A stretch of 64,000 bases of DNA from Bradyrhizobium lablabi (GCF_018131005.1 NZ_JAFCJK010000001.1:186001-250000), one strand, 5' to 3'; positions 26,737 to 37,000 are shown, counted from the stretch's first letter. Numbers and translations are program-made. The notes: a model not told the origin generated them from the letters alone.

Positions 26737-28178
26737 TGCGCAGCTTCCAGCAGTTCGGGGATGACTTGGTTGGAGGTAAGGTAGTTGGATTGGCGCCACG
26801 GCGCGGCATGCGCCACCACGTCGCCGATGATGAGGACGGCGGGACCGCCGTCGATCCTGTCGACCAGGTCCGGAAGCCGCTCAAGCGTGCCGACCGCGGC
26901 CTGGGCATCCGGCCGCGTCGCGCGTGCGAACACGCCGACCGGCGTTTCGGGCGAGCGGCCGGCGGCCAACAGGCCGGCCCGGATCGCGGGAGCCGCGGTC
27001 ATGCCCATATACACGACGACCGTCATCTTCTTGTCGGTCAGCGCCGACCAGTCGACGGTCTCGGCATCCCGTGCCTTGTGCGCGGTCAGGAAGGTAATGC
27101 GCAACGCCTCGTGGCGGTAGGTCAGCGGCGCTTCGAACTGCGCCGCGGCCCCGAGGCCCGCGGTGATGCCCGGAATGACCGAATAGGCGACGCCGGCAGC
27201 GCGCAGCGTCTCGATCTCCTCACCGCCGCGGCCAAAGATGAAGGGGTCGCCGCCCTTCAGCCGCACCGCGCGCTGGCCCGATTGAGCTGCTTCGATCATC
27301 AGTCTGTTGATGGCATCCTGGCCAATGCCGGGCCTGCCGACGCGACGGCCGACCGGAATGCGCGCGGCATCGCGCCTGGCCCGGTCCAGAATCTCCGGCG
27401 TCACCAGCTCGTCGTAGAACACCACGTCGGCATCCTGCAGCGCACGCAACGCCTTCACCGTCAGCAGGTCAGGATCGCCAGGGCCCGCGCCGACCAAGGT
27501 CACGTGTCCTTGCGCCTTTCCTTCCGCACTCGCGCCGGCAAAGGCAGCGGGATCGGCGATGCCGGCGAGCGCCTTCTCGGCTTCGCTCCGGCGGCCGGCG
27601 AGCACCAGCGCGCCGATCGGACCGTCGATAACGCGCTCCCAGAAGCGGCGGCGCAGCGTGAATTCTGCAATGCGCGCGTGGACCGATTTGCGGAACTGGC
27701 CGACGAAGCCCGCGAGATCGCCAATGCGCGCCGGCAGCATGGCCTCGATCCGCTCGCGGACACGGCGGGCCACGACCGGCGACGCACCACCGGTTCCGAC
27801 CGCGACCACGACGTCGCCGCGGTCGACGATCGCGGGAAAGATGAAGGTCGAATGCGCGAGATCGTCCATCACGTTGACGGGCAGGCCAACCGCCTTGGCG
27901 CGCGCCGACATTGCGACACCGACATCGCCCGCGCCTGCACACAGCACCGCGATGACACCAGAAAGATCAGCTGCAAGCGGATCGCCCACGGCGCGTTCGA
28001 TCCGGGCTGTCTCGTGCGCGGCAAGGCCGGCAACGTCATGATCACCGTCGGTCGCATACCAGCGGACCTGCGCGCCTGCGGCCACGAGCAGCCGCAGCTT
28101 GGTCCGCGCGAGCTCGCCGGCCCCGACGAGCAGCACGCTGCCGCTTTGCACATCCAGGAACACTGGTAGATACCGCAT
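26733..28178 (-). CDS. cysG: siroheme synthase (multifunctional)
   Basis: The 481-residue protein fuses an N-terminal precorrin-2 dehydrogenase/ferrochelatase (MRYLPVFLDVQSGSVLLVGA to about residue 205) to a C-terminal uroporphyrinogen-III methyltransferase (VTLVGAGPGDPDLLTVKALR, VRLKGGDPFIFGRGGEE, VIPGITAGLGAAA). It converts uroporphyrinogen III to siroheme, the cofactor of the sulfite reductase encoded two genes later. ATG 28178 matches the family start; an in-frame ATG at 28226 would add 16 unrelated residues that overlap the regulatory region. It heads the cysG-DUF2849-cysI-DUF934-cysH operon. Confidence 0.93.
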   Translation of the reverse strand: MRYLPVFLDVQSGSVLLVGAGELARTKLRLLVAAGAQVRWYATDGDHDVAGLAAHETARIERAVGDPLAADLSGVIAVLCAGAGDVGVAMSARAKAVGLPVNVMDDLAHSTFIFPAIVDRGDVVVAVGTGGASPVVARRVRERIEAMLPARIGDLAGFVGQFRKSVHARIAEFTLRRRFWERVIDGPIGALVLAGRRSEAEKALAGIADPAAFAGASAEGKAQGHVTLVGAGPGDPDLLTVKALRALQDADVVFYDELVTPEILDRARRDAARIPVGRRVGRPGIGQDAINRLMIEAAQSGQRAVRLKGGDPFIFGRGGEEIETLRAAGVAYSVIPGITAGLGAAAQFEAPLTYRHEALRITFLTAHKARDAETVDWSALTDKKMTVVVYMGMTAAPAIRAGLLAAGRSPETPVGVFARATRPDAQAAVGTLERLPDLVDRIDGGPAVLIIGDVVAHAAPWRQSNYLTSNQVIPELLEAAQ

Positions 28179-28211
28179 CTGACACTCGCTTCCCCAACTT
28201 GAGGGTTGACT

Positions 28212-28271
28212 GAAATTATTTTCCATCTATCTGTCGATCAAGGCCAGAAAAGAGAAAATTATTTCTTTTCT
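28212..28271. promoter_or_regulatory. divergent cysG/cysD control region with two near-palindromes
   Basis: This AT-rich gap contains GAAATTATTTTC at 28212-28223 and GAAAATTATTTC at 28254-28265, exactly 42 bases (four helical turns) apart. The second lies inside a larger imperfect palindrome (28246-28271, AGAAAAGA...TTTTCT). The surrounding sequence is GC rich, so these stand out. They are candidate sites for a LysR-type sulfur regulator such as CysB, or another dimeric regulator; the identity is inference. Confidence 0.45.
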
Positions 28272-28321
28272 ATTGCGGCGCAACTTTAGAAGTTTCGCCT
28301 CCACAGACCGAGGTTCGGTAG

Positions 28322-29236
28322 ATGCTTCTTCTCGACAATCAAACCGCTGAGACTGGGCTACGGGCCCGCGCCCACGTCAAAGCAGCTTCCGTGCCGAAAA
28401 TCTCGGCCGTTCAGACCATCCCATCTCAGACCATCCCCTCAATGGATCACCTCGACGAACTCGAGGCGCAGAGCATCTACATCCTGCGCGAGGCATTCGC
28501 ACGCCTGAAGAAGCTCGCGCTGCTGTGGTCGCTCGGCAAGGATTCCAACGTGATGATCTGGCTGGCGCGCAAGGCGTTCTTCGGCCGCGTCCCGTTTCCT
28601 GCGCTGCATGTCGATACAGGCAAGAAATTTCCGGAGATGTATGCGTTCCGCGACCGGTTCGGAAAGGAGTGGGACCTCGATCTGCGCGTCGAGCCCTGCC
28701 CGCCGATCGATAGCGTCGATCCGACCCTGCCGCCGGCGGCGCGCTCAGCCGCGCGGAAGACTGAGGGCCTGAAGCTCGCGCTGGTCAAGCACGGCTTTGA
28801 CGGATTGATCGCCGGCATCCGCCGCGATGAGGAAGCCACCCGCGCGAAAGAGCGCGTGTTCTCGCCTCGCGGCCTCGAGGGCGAATGGGATGTGCGCGAC
28901 CAGCCGCCGGAATTCTGGGATCACTTCAACGCCTCGCCGCCACAAGGCGCGCATCTGCGGATCCACCCGATCCTGCACTGGACCGAGGCCGACATCTGGG
29001 CGTACACCAAACGCGAGAACATCCCGATCATCCCGCTGTATCTCGCCAAGGACGGCAAGCGCTATCGCTCGCTGGGCGACGCCGACATCACCTTTCCGGT
29101 CGCCTCGACCGCCTCGAACATCGACGAGATCCTGACCGAGCTCGACCGTACCAAGGTCCCGGAGCGCGCCGGCCGCGCGCTCGATCACGAGACCGAGGAC
29201 GCGTTCGAGCGGCTGCGCGTCGCCGGCTATCTCTGA
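28322..29236 (+). CDS. cysD: sulfate adenylyltransferase subunit 2
   Basis: The 304-residue protein has the N-type ATP-pyrophosphatase motif [20 protein letters not shown]. Typical CysD segments follow: [15 protein letters not shown], the [13 protein letters not shown] loop, [12 protein letters not shown] and [13 protein letters not shown]. With the CysN domain it makes APS from ATP and sulfate. ATG 28322 has GAGG about 7 bases upstream and gives a 40-residue N-terminal extension. An internal ATG at 28442 ([10 protein letters not shown]) is the start expected from other CysD proteins, so either may be used. It begins the rightward half of the sulfur block. Confidence 0.92.
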   Translation: MLLLDNQTAETGLRARAHVKAASVPKISAVQTIPSQTIPSMDHLDELEAQSIYILREAFARLKKLALLWSLGKDSNVMIWLARKAFFGRVPFPALHVDTGKKFPEMYAFRDRFGKEWDLDLRVEPCPPIDSVDPTLPPAARSAARKTEGLKLALVKHGFDGLIAGIRRDEEATRAKERVFSPRGLEGEWDVRDQPPEFWDHFNASPPQGAHLRIHPILHWTEADIWAYTKRENIPIIPLYLAKDGKRYRSLGDADITFPVASTASNIDEILTELDRTKVPERAGRALDHETEDAFERLRVAGYL

Positions 29237-29273
29237 TCCTTCCTTCTCCGACCCGTTTGGCGTGAGCGCTCCG

Positions 29274-31193
29274 ATGAACATGATCCTTCCTACTGCTTCC
29301 ATCTCGGCAACGCCAAACGGCACGACCCGGCCGCAAGTCCGTATCGTCATCGTCGGTCATGTCGATCACGGCAAATCCACGCTCGTTGGCCGCCTGCTTC
29401 ATGAGACCGGCAGTCTGCCGGACGGCAAGCTGGAAATGCTGAAGGCAGTCAGCGCGCGGCGCGGCATGCCGTTCGAGTGGTCGTTCCTGCTCGACGCGCT
29501 GCAGACCGAACGCGACCAAGGCATCACCATCGACACCACGCAAATCCGCTTCCGCACCCGCTCGCGCGATGTCGTGCTGATCGACGCGCCCGGCCATGCC
29601 GAGTTCCTGCGCAACATGATCACGGGTGCGTCGCAGGCCGACGGCGCAGTGCTGATCATCGATGCGCTCGAAGGCGTGCGCGACCAGACGCGGCGACACG
29701 GTTATCTGCTGCATCTGCTCGGCGTGAAGCAGGTCGCAGTCGTCGTCAACAAGATGGACCGCGTCGATTTCAGCGCGACCAGATTCAAGGAGATCAGCGA
29801 CGAGATCTCGGCGCATCTGATCGGCCTCGGCGTGACGCCGTCGGCCGTGGTTCCGATCTCGGCGCGCGATGGCGACGGCGTCGCCGAACGCACGCCCCGG
29901 ATTGGCTGGTACACCGGCCCAACCGTGGTCGACGCGCTCGACGCGCTGGAGCCGGCTCGGCCGCTCGCGTCGCTGCCGCTGCGGCTGCCGGTGCAGGCGA
30001 TCTACAAGTTCGACGACCGCCGCATCGTCGCAGGCCGTATCGAGTCCGGCAGCCTCAAGACTGGCGACGAGATCGTGATCATGCCTGCCGGCAAGATCGC
30101 CAGGATCAAGACCGTCGAGAGCTGGCCGGTGACACCGCTCGGCGGACCGCAGACGGCGGGACGTTCGGTCGGCATCACGCTCGACCGCGAATTGTTCATC
30201 GAACGCGGCGACGTGATCAGTCACGTCGGGCAAAGCCCGCGCGACACCCGCCGCATCCGCGCGCGGATCTTCTGGCTGCACGACAAGCCGCTGGCGACGG
30301 GCGAGCAGATTCTGGTCCGGCTGGGCGCCAGGGAAAGCCGCGCCACCGTGGTCGCGATCGAGAAGGCGATCGATCCCGGCGCGCTCTCGAACGACGAGAA
30401 CAAGGCGATCGCGCGCAACCATGTCGGCGAGATCGATATCTCGCTGGCGCAGCCGATCGCGACTGATCCCTACACCGACAATCCGCGCACCGGGCGGCTG
30501 GTGATCGAGGTCGGCGGACGGATTGCCGGCGGAGGTCTCGTGCTGTCGGTTGATGCCGGCCAGCGGGCAATTCCAGTCGACATCGTGCCGGTCGAATCCG
30601 CGCTGCGGCCCGACGAACGCTCCGCGCGTTATCACCATAACGGCGCGGTGATCTGGCTCACGGGCTTGCCCGGCTCCGGCAAGTCGACACTGGCGCGCGC
30701 GCTCGAGCGGCGGCTGTTCGGCAATGGCGGTTCGCCGATCCTGCTCGACGGCGACACGCTGCGCGCCGGCCTCAACGGCGACCTGGGCTTCTCACCGCAG
30801 GACCGCAGCGAGAACATACGTCGTCTGGCCGAAGTCGCGACCCATCTCGCCCGCAACGGCCATATCGCGATCGTCGCCGCAGTGTCGCCATCGGCCGTCG
30901 ACCGCGCCGCGGCGCGCCGCATCGCCGACAGCGCATTCCGCGAGATTTATGTCGCAACGCCCGCCGAGGTTTGCGAGAGCCGCGACCCCAAGGGCCATTA
31001 CGCCAAGGCCCGCGCCGGCGCGCTCCAGGGCTTCACGGGCATCGGCAACGACTATCAGCCGCCGACTGCAAGCGAACTGACCATCGATGCCTCAACCCTC
31101 TCGGTGGCTGATGCAGCCGACGAGATCGAGCGGATGCTGGCCCGGACCGGTATCCTGTTCAATGAAGTGGTCGATCTCGCCGCCAATATCTAA
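29274..31193 (+). CDS. cysNC: bifunctional sulfate adenylyltransferase subunit 1 / APS kinase
   Basis: The 639-residue protein joins a CysN GTPase ([32 protein letters not shown], then EF-Tu-like barrels to about 430) to an APS kinase ([18 protein letters not shown], then [17 protein letters not shown]). It activates sulfate to APS under GTP hydrolysis with CysD and phosphorylates APS to PAPS. The architecture is that of CysNC/NodQ of rhizobia. GTG 29262, four codons upstream, is an alternative start. It follows cysD by 37 bases. Because the CysH here is an APS reductase, PAPS may serve sulfotransferases rather than reduction. Confidence 0.93.
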   Translation: MNMILPTASISATPNGTTRPQVRIVIVGHVDHGKSTLVGRLLHETGSLPDGKLEMLKAVSARRGMPFEWSFLLDALQTERDQGITIDTTQIRFRTRSRDVVLIDAPGHAEFLRNMITGASQADGAVLIIDALEGVRDQTRRHGYLLHLLGVKQVAVVVNKMDRVDFSATRFKEISDEISAHLIGLGVTPSAVVPISARDGDGVAERTPRIGWYTGPTVVDALDALEPARPLASLPLRLPVQAIYKFDDRRIVAGRIESGSLKTGDEIVIMPAGKIARIKTVESWPVTPLGGPQTAGRSVGITLDRELFIERGDVISHVGQSPRDTRRIRARIFWLHDKPLATGEQILVRLGARESRATVVAIEKAIDPGALSNDENKAIARNHVGEIDISLAQPIATDPYTDNPRTGRLVIEVGGRIAGGGLVLSVDAGQRAIPVDIVPVESALRPDERSARYHHNGAVIWLTGLPGSGKSTLARALERRLFGNGGSPILLDGDTLRAGLNGDLGFSPQDRSENIRRLAEVATHLARNGHIAIVAAVSPSAVDRAAARRIADSAFREIYVATPAEVCESRDPKGHYAKARAGALQGFTGIGNDYQPPTASELTIDASTLSVADAADEIERMLARTGILFNEVVDLAANI

Positions 31194-31397
31194 CGAGACC
31201 TTGATCACGAGGTTTCCCGATACCCGCCTCCCGAAGCGGACAAAACAGCAAGAGCACGCAACCGGCCCCTTGGGGCCCCTTCTCAGAACCGTGGCTTTGG
31301 GGCTAAAAGGGCCGTCAACGCGGCCCTTCGTCGCCGTTTGCTGATTTTCTCCTGAAAACAGCCCAAAACGCCCCCGTTTCTCTTGAGAAAGCCCATC

Positions 31398-33560
31398 ATG
31401 ACTCGTGTCGATGCCCACGGATTGAAGATCGCCCCTGTCCTGTTCGATTTCATTGCCAAGGAGGCGACCCCCAAGACCGGTATTACTCCCGACGCATTCT
31501 GGGCCGGGCTCGCCGCCATCATCAAGAAGCTTGGGCCGAAGAACCGCGAACTGCTCGCATTCCGCGACACGCTGCAGGCCAAGATCGACGAATGGCATCG
31601 CGCCAACAAGGGCAAGGCGTTCGACATCGGTGCCTACACCGCCTTCCTGAAGGAGATCGGCTATCTGCTTCCCGAGCCCGCGACCCAGAAGGTCGAGACC
31701 GCGAATGTTGACGAAGAGATCGGCAAGATCTGCGGCCCGCAGCTCGTGGTGCCCCTCACCAACGCCCGTTACGCGCTGAACGCCGCCAACGCGCGGTGGG
31801 GCTCGCTTTACGATGCCTTTTACGGCACCGATGCGATTCCGCATGATCCGAGCGAGAGCGGCAAGGGTTACAACAAGGCGCGCGGCGACAACGTGATCGC
31901 AAAGGCAAAGGCGTTCCTCGATTCCGCCGTGCCGCTTGCGACCGGAAGCCATACTGACGTGACGTCCTACAGCGTGATCGCCGGCGAGCTTTCGGCGAAG
32001 CTCAAGAGCGGCAATGCCTCCGCGCTGAAGAACGCCGCGCAGTTCGCCGGCTACCAGGGCGACGCGGCGCAGCCGTCCGCAATCCTGCTCGTCAACAACG
32101 GCATGCATGTCGAGATCAAGATCGATCGCAGCCACCCGATCGGCAAGGACGACCCGGCCGGCGTCGCCGACATGATGATGGAGGCGGCCGTCTCCACCAT
32201 TCTCGACATGGAAGACAGCGTCGCCGCCGTCGATGCCGAGGACAAGGTGCTGGTCTATCGCAACACGCTCGGCCTGATGGACGGAACGCTGTCGGCGGAC
32301 TTCGACAAGGGCGGCAAGACCATGACCCGCTCGCTCAATCCCGACCGCGTCTACAAGACGCCGGACGGCAAGCAACTGAAGCTGCACGGCCGCAGCCTGC
32401 TGCTGATGCGCAATGTCGGCCATCACATGTTCACCGATGCGGTGCTCGACGCCAAGGGCGAGGAGATTCCGGAGGGCATCCTCGATGCTGCGGTCTCGGG
32501 CCTGCTCGCGATTCACGACCTCAAGGGCAACTCCAAGGTCAAGAACAGCCGCACCGGCTCGGCCTACATCGTCAAGCCGAAGATGCACGGCCCGGACGAG
32601 GTGGCGCTGACCTGCGAATTGTTTGGCGAGGTCGAGAAGCTGCTCGCCCTGCCGGAAAACACGCTCAAGGTCGGCATCATGGACGAGGAGCGGCGGACCA
32701 CGGTCAACCTCAAGGCCTGCATTCAGCGTGCCTCCAAGCGCATCATGTTCATCAACACCGGCTTCCTCGACCGCACCGGCGACGAGATCCACACCTCGAT
32801 GGAAGCGGGTCCGATGATCCGCAAGAACGACATGAAGGCGCAGCCCTGGATCAAGGCCTATGAAGACTGGAATGTCGACATCGGACTGATCGACGGCCTG
32901 CCCGGCCACGCCCAGATCGGCAAGGGCATGTGGGCCGCGCCCGACAAGATGGCGGACATGCTGGCGCAGAAGATCGGCCATCCGCAGGCCGGCGCGACCA
33001 CGGCCTGGGTGCCGTCACCGACCGCGGCCACGCTGCACGCCCTGCACTATCATCAGGTCAACGTGATCGCCCGCCAGCAGGAGCTTGCCAAGGGCGGGCC
33101 GCGCGCCAAGCTGTCCGACATTCTCACCATCCCGGTGTCGAAATCGAACTGGGCGCCTGATGACGTGAAGCAGGAGATCGACAACAACTGCCAGGGCATC
33201 CTCGGCTATGTCGTGCGCTGGATCGACCAGGGTGTCGGCTGCTCCAAGGTGCCCGACATCCACGACGTCGGCCTGATGGAGGACCGCGCAACGCTCCGCA
33301 TTTCCAGCCAGCACCTTGCGAACTGGCTGCACCAGGGCGTGATCACCAAGGACCAGGCGATGGAATCGCTGAAGCGCATGGCGGTCGTGGTCGACAAGCA
33401 GAACGCCGGCGATCCCCTCTACAAGGCGATGGCACCGTCCTTCGACGGCACGGCCTTCAAGGCCGCCTGCGACCTCGTATTCAAGGGCCGCGAGCAGCCG
33501 AACGGCTACACCGAGCACATCCTGACCGCGCGCCGCCGCGAGGCGAAAGCCGCGGGCTGA
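31398..33560 (+). CDS. glcB: malate synthase G
   Basis: The 720-residue protein has the large MSG architecture, with an N-terminal clasp ([20 protein letters not shown]) and TIM-barrel segments such as [54 protein letters not shown] and [20 protein letters not shown]. It condenses glyoxylate with acetyl-CoA to malate in the glyoxylate shunt or glycolate use. Length is standard. ATG 31398 is chosen over TTG 31383 because GAGAAAG precedes it and homologs begin with the TRVD-like segment. It is a lone gene; isocitrate lyase is not in the window. Confidence 0.95.
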   Translation: MTRVDAHGLKIAPVLFDFIAKEATPKTGITPDAFWAGLAAIIKKLGPKNRELLAFRDTLQAKIDEWHRANKGKAFDIGAYTAFLKEIGYLLPEPATQKVETANVDEEIGKICGPQLVVPLTNARYALNAANARWGSLYDAFYGTDAIPHDPSESGKGYNKARGDNVIAKAKAFLDSAVPLATGSHTDVTSYSVIAGELSAKLKSGNASALKNAAQFAGYQGDAAQPSAILLVNNGMHVEIKIDRSHPIGKDDPAGVADMMMEAAVSTILDMEDSVAAVDAEDKVLVYRNTLGLMDGTLSADFDKGGKTMTRSLNPDRVYKTPDGKQLKLHGRSLLLMRNVGHHMFTDAVLDAKGEEIPEGILDAAVSGLLAIHDLKGNSKVKNSRTGSAYIVKPKMHGPDEVALTCELFGEVEKLLALPENTLKVGIMDEERRTTVNLKACIQRASKRIMFINTGFLDRTGDEIHTSMEAGPMIRKNDMKAQPWIKAYEDWNVDIGLIDGLPGHAQIGKGMWAAPDKMADMLAQKIGHPQAGATTAWVPSPTAATLHALHYHQVNVIARQQELAKGGPRAKLSDILTIPVSKSNWAPDDVKQEIDNNCQGILGYVVRWIDQGVGCSKVPDIHDVGLMEDRATLRISSQHLANWLHQGVITKDQAMESLKRMAVVVDKQNAGDPLYKAMAPSFDGTAFKAACDLVFKGREQPNGYTEHILTARRREAKAAG

Positions 33561-33592
33561 TCGTTCGCGATCACTCGCCGCATGTTCGGCGT

Positions 33593-33617
33593 GGAACGTC
33601 CGCGCCGACGGTCCGTT
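33593..33617 (+). promoter_or_regulatory. candidate sigma-EcfG promoter of the csbD gene
   Basis: GGAAC at 33593-33597, a 16-base spacer and CGTT at 33614-33617 match the alphaproteobacterial general stress consensus exactly. The element lies 33 bases before the CsbD start. Confidence 0.7.
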
Positions 33618-33649
33618 GAGGCGTCATCTCAGAACAACAGGAGATGACG

Positions 33650-33850
33650 ATGGATTGGAACCGGGTTGAAGGCAACTGGAAGCAGTTCAAGGGCGCGGCG
33701 AAGGAGAAATGGGGCAAGCTCACCGACGACGACCTCGACGTGATCCAGGGTCGTCGCGAACAGTTGGAAGGCAAGCTGCAGCAGCGTTACGGCTTCGCAA
33801 AGGACCAGGTGCACAAGGATATCGATGATTGGTTCAGCACGCTGAAGTAG
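33650..33850 (+). CDS. CsbD family stress protein
   Basis: This 66-residue protein, MDWNRVEGNWKQFKGAAKEK followed by WGKLTDDDLDVIQGRREQLE, is a classic CsbD/YjbJ-like small hydrophilic protein. The family is strongly induced under general stress but has no defined activity. ATG 33650 is preferred to the one two codons earlier because AGGAG lies 6 bases before it. A sigma-EcfG box precedes the gene and a strong intrinsic terminator follows 11 bases after the stop, so it is monocistronic. Confidence 0.9.
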   Translation: MDWNRVEGNWKQFKGAAKEKWGKLTDDDLDVIQGRREQLEGKLQQRYGFAKDQVHKDIDDWFSTLK

Positions 33851-33861
33851 ACGGCACGATC

Positions 33862-33892
33862 AAAAAGCCCCGGCGCGACGCCGGGGCTTTTT
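33862..33892 (+). terminator. intrinsic terminator of the csbD gene
   Basis: A 14-bp stem (AAAAAGCCCCGGCG / CGCCGGGGCTTTTT) with a 3-base loop ends in a T5 run. The matching A5 on the left makes it functional in both directions, so it may also end the leftward small membrane protein transcript. Confidence 0.88.
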
Positions 33893-33958
33893 GTCGGCCG
33901 TAATCGCGAACCCAAAGCGCGACGTGATCGTGACTATCAATCATCGCATGCTCCGGAC

Positions 33959-34114
33959 CTAAAACACCGCGAGATATCTCAGCAGCGATACGATGCCGAT
34001 GATGATCACGACGACACGGGCGATCTGCTTGGCGCGGCCGTCGAGCGGCAGCATGTTGATCAGATAAAGGACGAGAATAACGACAAGGAATGTGATGAGT
34101 ACGCCGACGAGCAT
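33959..34114 (-). CDS. Thivi_2564-like small membrane protein
   Basis: This 51-residue frame reads MLVGVLITFLVVILVLYLIN, then MLPLDGRAKQIARVVVIIIG and IVSLLRYLAVF. Two hydrophobic helices flank the conserved LPLDGRAKQIARV loop, the hallmark of the Thivi_2564 family of small membrane proteins (function unknown). GAGGGGG lies before ATG 34114, and a perfect sigma-EcfG box lies about 48 bases upstream, suggesting stress induction. Confidence 0.82.
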   Translation of the reverse strand: MLVGVLITFLVVILVLYLINMLPLDGRAKQIARVVVIIIGIVSLLRYLAVF

Positions 34115-34161
34115 GCAGGGCCCCCTCAAGACATCGTTGAAAGCGGTGTAAGCCCTTTCCT

Positions 34162-34186
34162 AACGTGCAACGGGGTGGCGGGTTCC
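34162..34186 (-). promoter_or_regulatory. candidate sigma-EcfG promoter of the Thivi_2564-like gene
   Basis: On the minus strand GGAAC (34186-34182), a 16-base spacer and CGTT (34165-34162) match the general stress consensus exactly, 48 bases before the start codon at 34114. Confidence 0.68.
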
Positions 34187-34221
34187 CGCCTGCGGAACCG
34201 ATCGATCAGCGGCCGGTCACG

Positions 34222-34845
34222 CTACTGCCGCGCAATCACGGCTGGAGGCTCGTATTTGGCGCGGATGCGGTCGGGCGCCGGCGTGAAGTTCAACGCGGCG
34301 CCGCGCCGGTCGGGACCACGGGCGACCGACATCAAGCCGTGCTTGCTCGCGACAATGTCGCCCTTGCGCAGCGTCGGGTCGTCCTCGACCTTGACGGAGG
34401 CAAGCCCGACCGGGTCCTTGCCGTTACAGGTACAGCCAGCGACGATTTCGTCGCGGTAGCGGAACGCGTTCGGCAGTTCGGAATAGGATTCTCCATTCTC
34501 GGTCGCGGCATTGTCGATGCCGCTGCCATACACCACCTTGGTCTCGCTCGCCGGGCAGAAGCTGTTGCAGGACTGAGCCTTGCTCTGGTTGCCGGTCGCA
34601 GAGATCGGGAAAAACCGGCCGTCGCAGGTGCGGACGCAATAGGCCTGGCTACCGCCGCCGCCATAGCGCGGGCGCTCGACCTGCCGCACCATCCGCCCGC
34701 CGCCGTCGTCAAACGGCACCTGGATCACCGGTGGACGGCCCTGCATCAGATTGCCGAACAGCGCCGAGAAAAAATCCTGGGCCTGTGCGGCAGGCGAGAT
34801 CGAGACGCCAAGCAACGCTGTCGTCCCGATCGCCCACCGCTTCAT
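34222..34845 (-). CDS. DUF2865 exported protein
   Basis: The 207-residue protein has a signal peptide (about 1-23, ending AAQAQ) and a cysteine-containing domain with AYCVRTCDGRFFPIS, SCNSFCPASETKVVYGSGID and CTCNGKDPVGLASV. These fit DUF2865, a secreted family of rhizobia with unknown function. Six cysteines suggest disulfides in the periplasm. ATG 34845 has GGGAG 6 bases upstream and is preferred to two earlier ATGs. It follows the L,D-transpeptidase gene by 24 bases, so they are probably one transcript. Confidence 0.8.
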   Translation of the reverse strand: MKRWAIGTTALLGVSISPAAQAQDFFSALFGNLMQGRPPVIQVPFDDGGGRMVRQVERPRYGGGGSQAYCVRTCDGRFFPISATGNQSKAQSCNSFCPASETKVVYGSGIDNAATENGESYSELPNAFRYRDEIVAGCTCNGKDPVGLASVKVEDDPTLRKGDIVASKHGLMSVARGPDRRGAALNFTPAPDRIRAKYEPPAVIARQ

Positions 34846-34869
34846 GCTACGCGCTCCCATCATCAATCC

Positions 34870-35658
34870 TCAGTACAGCGACGACGCCTGTGTGTTCATT
34901 GCCTGGCGGCCCGAGGGCAGCGTCATTACGGCGGGGCGCGGCTGCGCGGGCGCCGGACGAACCGAGATCTGCGTCGTCGTGTTGAGTTCGCGCGCGGCGA
35001 GATGCGATGCATTCTTCGGCAGCACCACGACCTTGCTGCCGACACCAACGCGACTGAACAGGTCGGTGACGTCCTCATTGGTCAGGCGGATGCAGCCTGA
35101 CGATACGAACTTGCCGATCGTCGAAGGATCGTTGGTGCCGTGGATCCGGTACTCGCTGGTACCGAGATACATCGCCCGCGCGCCGAGCGGATTGCCCGGA
35201 CCGCCCGCCATGAACCGCGGCAGATAGGGCTGGCGCTTGATCATCTGGGCCGGCGGGTGCCAGTCCGGCCACTCCGCCTTGCGGCTGATGGTCTGCACGC
35301 CGGACCATGTAAAGCCCTCGCGGCCGACGCCGACGCCGTAACGGATCGCCCGGCCCTGTCCGAGCACGTAATAGAGCGTGGTGTTGCCGGTATCGATGAT
35401 GATGGTGCCGGGCGCCTCTGTCGTATTGAGCGCAACGACCGCGCGGCGCAGCCGCTCCGGCGTGGCGCCATCGGCTGCGGGATCGTTCAGCACCTCGTCC
35501 GTTGGAAACGCACCTGGCTGGGTCGAGGCATAGCCGAGCGCTTGCGCGTTGGCGGCACCGGAGACGGCGAAGGGCGCGACGAAGAGGACGCTGGCGACGG
35601 CAAGGGTACGCGCCGCGCGCGAGGAAAGCCGATAGCTGGATGAAGGCTGCTGGGTCAT
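34870..35658 (-). CDS. L,D-transpeptidase (YkuD/ErfK type)
   Basis: The 262-residue protein has a signal peptide (about 12-39) and a YkuD domain with the catalytic motif YRIHGTNDPSTIGKFVSSGC followed by IRLTNED, where H and C are the active-site residues. It should form 3-3 peptide cross-links in peptidoglycan, or anchor proteins to the wall, in the periplasm. The C-terminal tail is Pro/Arg rich and unstructured. A GGAAC-N17-CGTT element at 35707-35732 suggests general stress control. Confidence 0.9.
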   Translation of the reverse strand: MTQQPSSSYRLSSRAARTLAVASVLFVAPFAVSGAANAQALGYASTQPGAFPTDEVLNDPAADGATPERLRRAVVALNTTEAPGTIIIDTGNTTLYYVLGQGRAIRYGVGVGREGFTWSGVQTISRKAEWPDWHPPAQMIKRQPYLPRFMAGGPGNPLGARAMYLGTSEYRIHGTNDPSTIGKFVSSGCIRLTNEDVTDLFSRVGVGSKVVVLPKNASHLAARELNTTTQISVRPAPAQPRPAVMTLPSGRQAMNTQASSLY

Positions 35659-35706
35659 GGACTGCCCCTGAAACGAATACGCATCGTGGTGATGCTCTGT
35701 GCCGGC

Positions 35707-35732
35707 AACGCGGATTGCCGCCCGCCGGTTCC
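35707..35732 (-). promoter_or_regulatory. candidate sigma-EcfG promoter of the L,D-transpeptidase gene
   Basis: On the minus strand GGAAC (35732-35728), a 17-base spacer and CGTT (35710-35707) fit the general stress consensus. The start codon lies 49 bases downstream. Confidence 0.55.
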
Positions 35733-35887
35733 GCCCCGAATTGTCGCAAGCCAGCGACTGTCAACCCGTGCGGCCTCACGATTCCGCGATGGAACTTTCG
35801 CTCGGGCGCGAAGTTGAGACCGGGTAATTCGACGCGCGGGGCGGCTTCGCGGCGCGGTTCTGGTTGTGCGCGGGCGGGAGAACTTTT

Positions 35888-37000
35888 GTGCGTGTCCTTC
35901 CGAGTGAACGTTTGTTTGCCAACGCGGCCGAAGGCACGCCGATCCCCGACAGCAAGGCCGAACTGCCGCCGGTGATCCGGCGCACCGAGGTCGTGGCCTT
36001 TGCGCTGGTCGCGCTGCTCGTCATCGTCATTGTCGTGGTGCTCTATCTCGCCAGGGCGTTCTTCCTTCCGATCACCATGGCCTTCATCGTCGGCACCATG
36101 TTGTCACCGGCGGCAAGCTTCCTCGAACGCTTCCGGGTCCCGCGCGCGCTCGGCGCGGTCCTGATCGTGACCGCGGTCGGCGCGGCGGTCACCTTCCTGG
36201 TCGGCCTGATCGCATCGCCGGTAATGGAGTGGAGCTCGCGGCTTCCCGAGCTCGGCGCGATGCTGAAGGAGAAGCTGCATGTGTTCGACCGGCCGCTTGC
36301 GCTGTGGCAGGAGCTCCAGAGCCTTGTCGGCGGGTCGGACACCCTCGCCTCGGTCCAAATGCCGAAATTCGAGTGGGTGCAACCGACCCTGGAATTCCTT
36401 TCGCCCACCTTCACCGAATTCCTGCTGTTCATCGCGACCCTGATCCTGTTCATCGCAAGCTGGAAGGACCTGCGTCGCGCGCTGGTGATGACGTTCGGCG
36501 AGCGTACCGCGCGGCTGCGCACCTTGCGCATCATCAACGAGCTCGAGGTTCATCTCGGCAATTATCTGCTCACGGTAACCATGATCAATGTCGGCGTCGG
36601 CATCGCCACCGGCGCGATCTGCGCCGTCGTCGGGATGCCCAATCCGGCCGGACTTGGCGCGCTTGCCGCCACGTTGAACTTCATTCCGATCATCGGCCCG
36701 GTCGCGATGTTCGCGATCCTGGTCGTGGTCGGCGTGATTGCCTTTCCGAGCATCAGTGCAGGACTGATCGCGCCGGCCTGCTTCGCCATGCTGACGTTCC
36801 TTGAGGGCCACTTCATCACGCCGACCATAATCGGACGCCGCCTGGCGCTGAATGCGCTCGCGGTGTTCCTGGCGTTGGCATTCTGGACCTGGCTGTGGGG
36901 TCCGATGGGTGCGTTCCTGTCGTCGCCGCTGCTGATCGTTGCACTGATCGTCAAGGAGCATTTGATGCCGGTCAATTCGCCGCAGTTGCCGGAGGACTAG
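35888..37000 (+). CDS. AI-2E family transporter (PerM-like)
   Basis: The 370-residue membrane protein has about eight hydrophobic helices in the AI-2E/PerM arrangement (two pairs near the N-terminus, a central soluble part, then a cluster with GMPNPAGLGALAATLNFIPIIGP and EGHFITPTIIGRRLALN). The family includes the AI-2 exporter TqsA and sodium/proton antiporters; the substrate here is unknown. GTG 35888 is chosen because GGGAG precedes it; TTG 35864 is less likely. A weaker GGAAC-N16-AGTT box at 35791-35815 precedes it. It leads into two small membrane-associated genes. Confidence 0.87.
   Translation: MRVLPSERLFANAAEGTPIPDSKAELPPVIRRTEVVAFALVALLVIVIVVVLYLARAFFLPITMAFIVGTMLSPAASFLERFRVPRALGAVLIVTAVGAAVTFLVGLIASPVMEWSSRLPELGAMLKEKLHVFDRPLALWQELQSLVGGSDTLASVQMPKFEWVQPTLEFLSPTFTEFLLFIATLILFIASWKDLRRALVMTFGERTARLRTLRIINELEVHLGNYLLTVTMINVGVGIATGAICAVVGMPNPAGLGALAATLNFIPIIGPVAMFAILVVVGVIAFPSISAGLIAPACFAMLTFLEGHFITPTIIGRRLALNALAVFLALAFWTWLWGPMGAFLSSPLLIVALIVKEHLMPVNSPQLPED

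Noticed and set aside
35791..35815. GGAAC-N16-AGTT box before the AI-2E transporter gene
   Set aside because: The -10 part misses the first base of CGTT and the leader would be long; it is noted in the gene entry but not called as a promoter.
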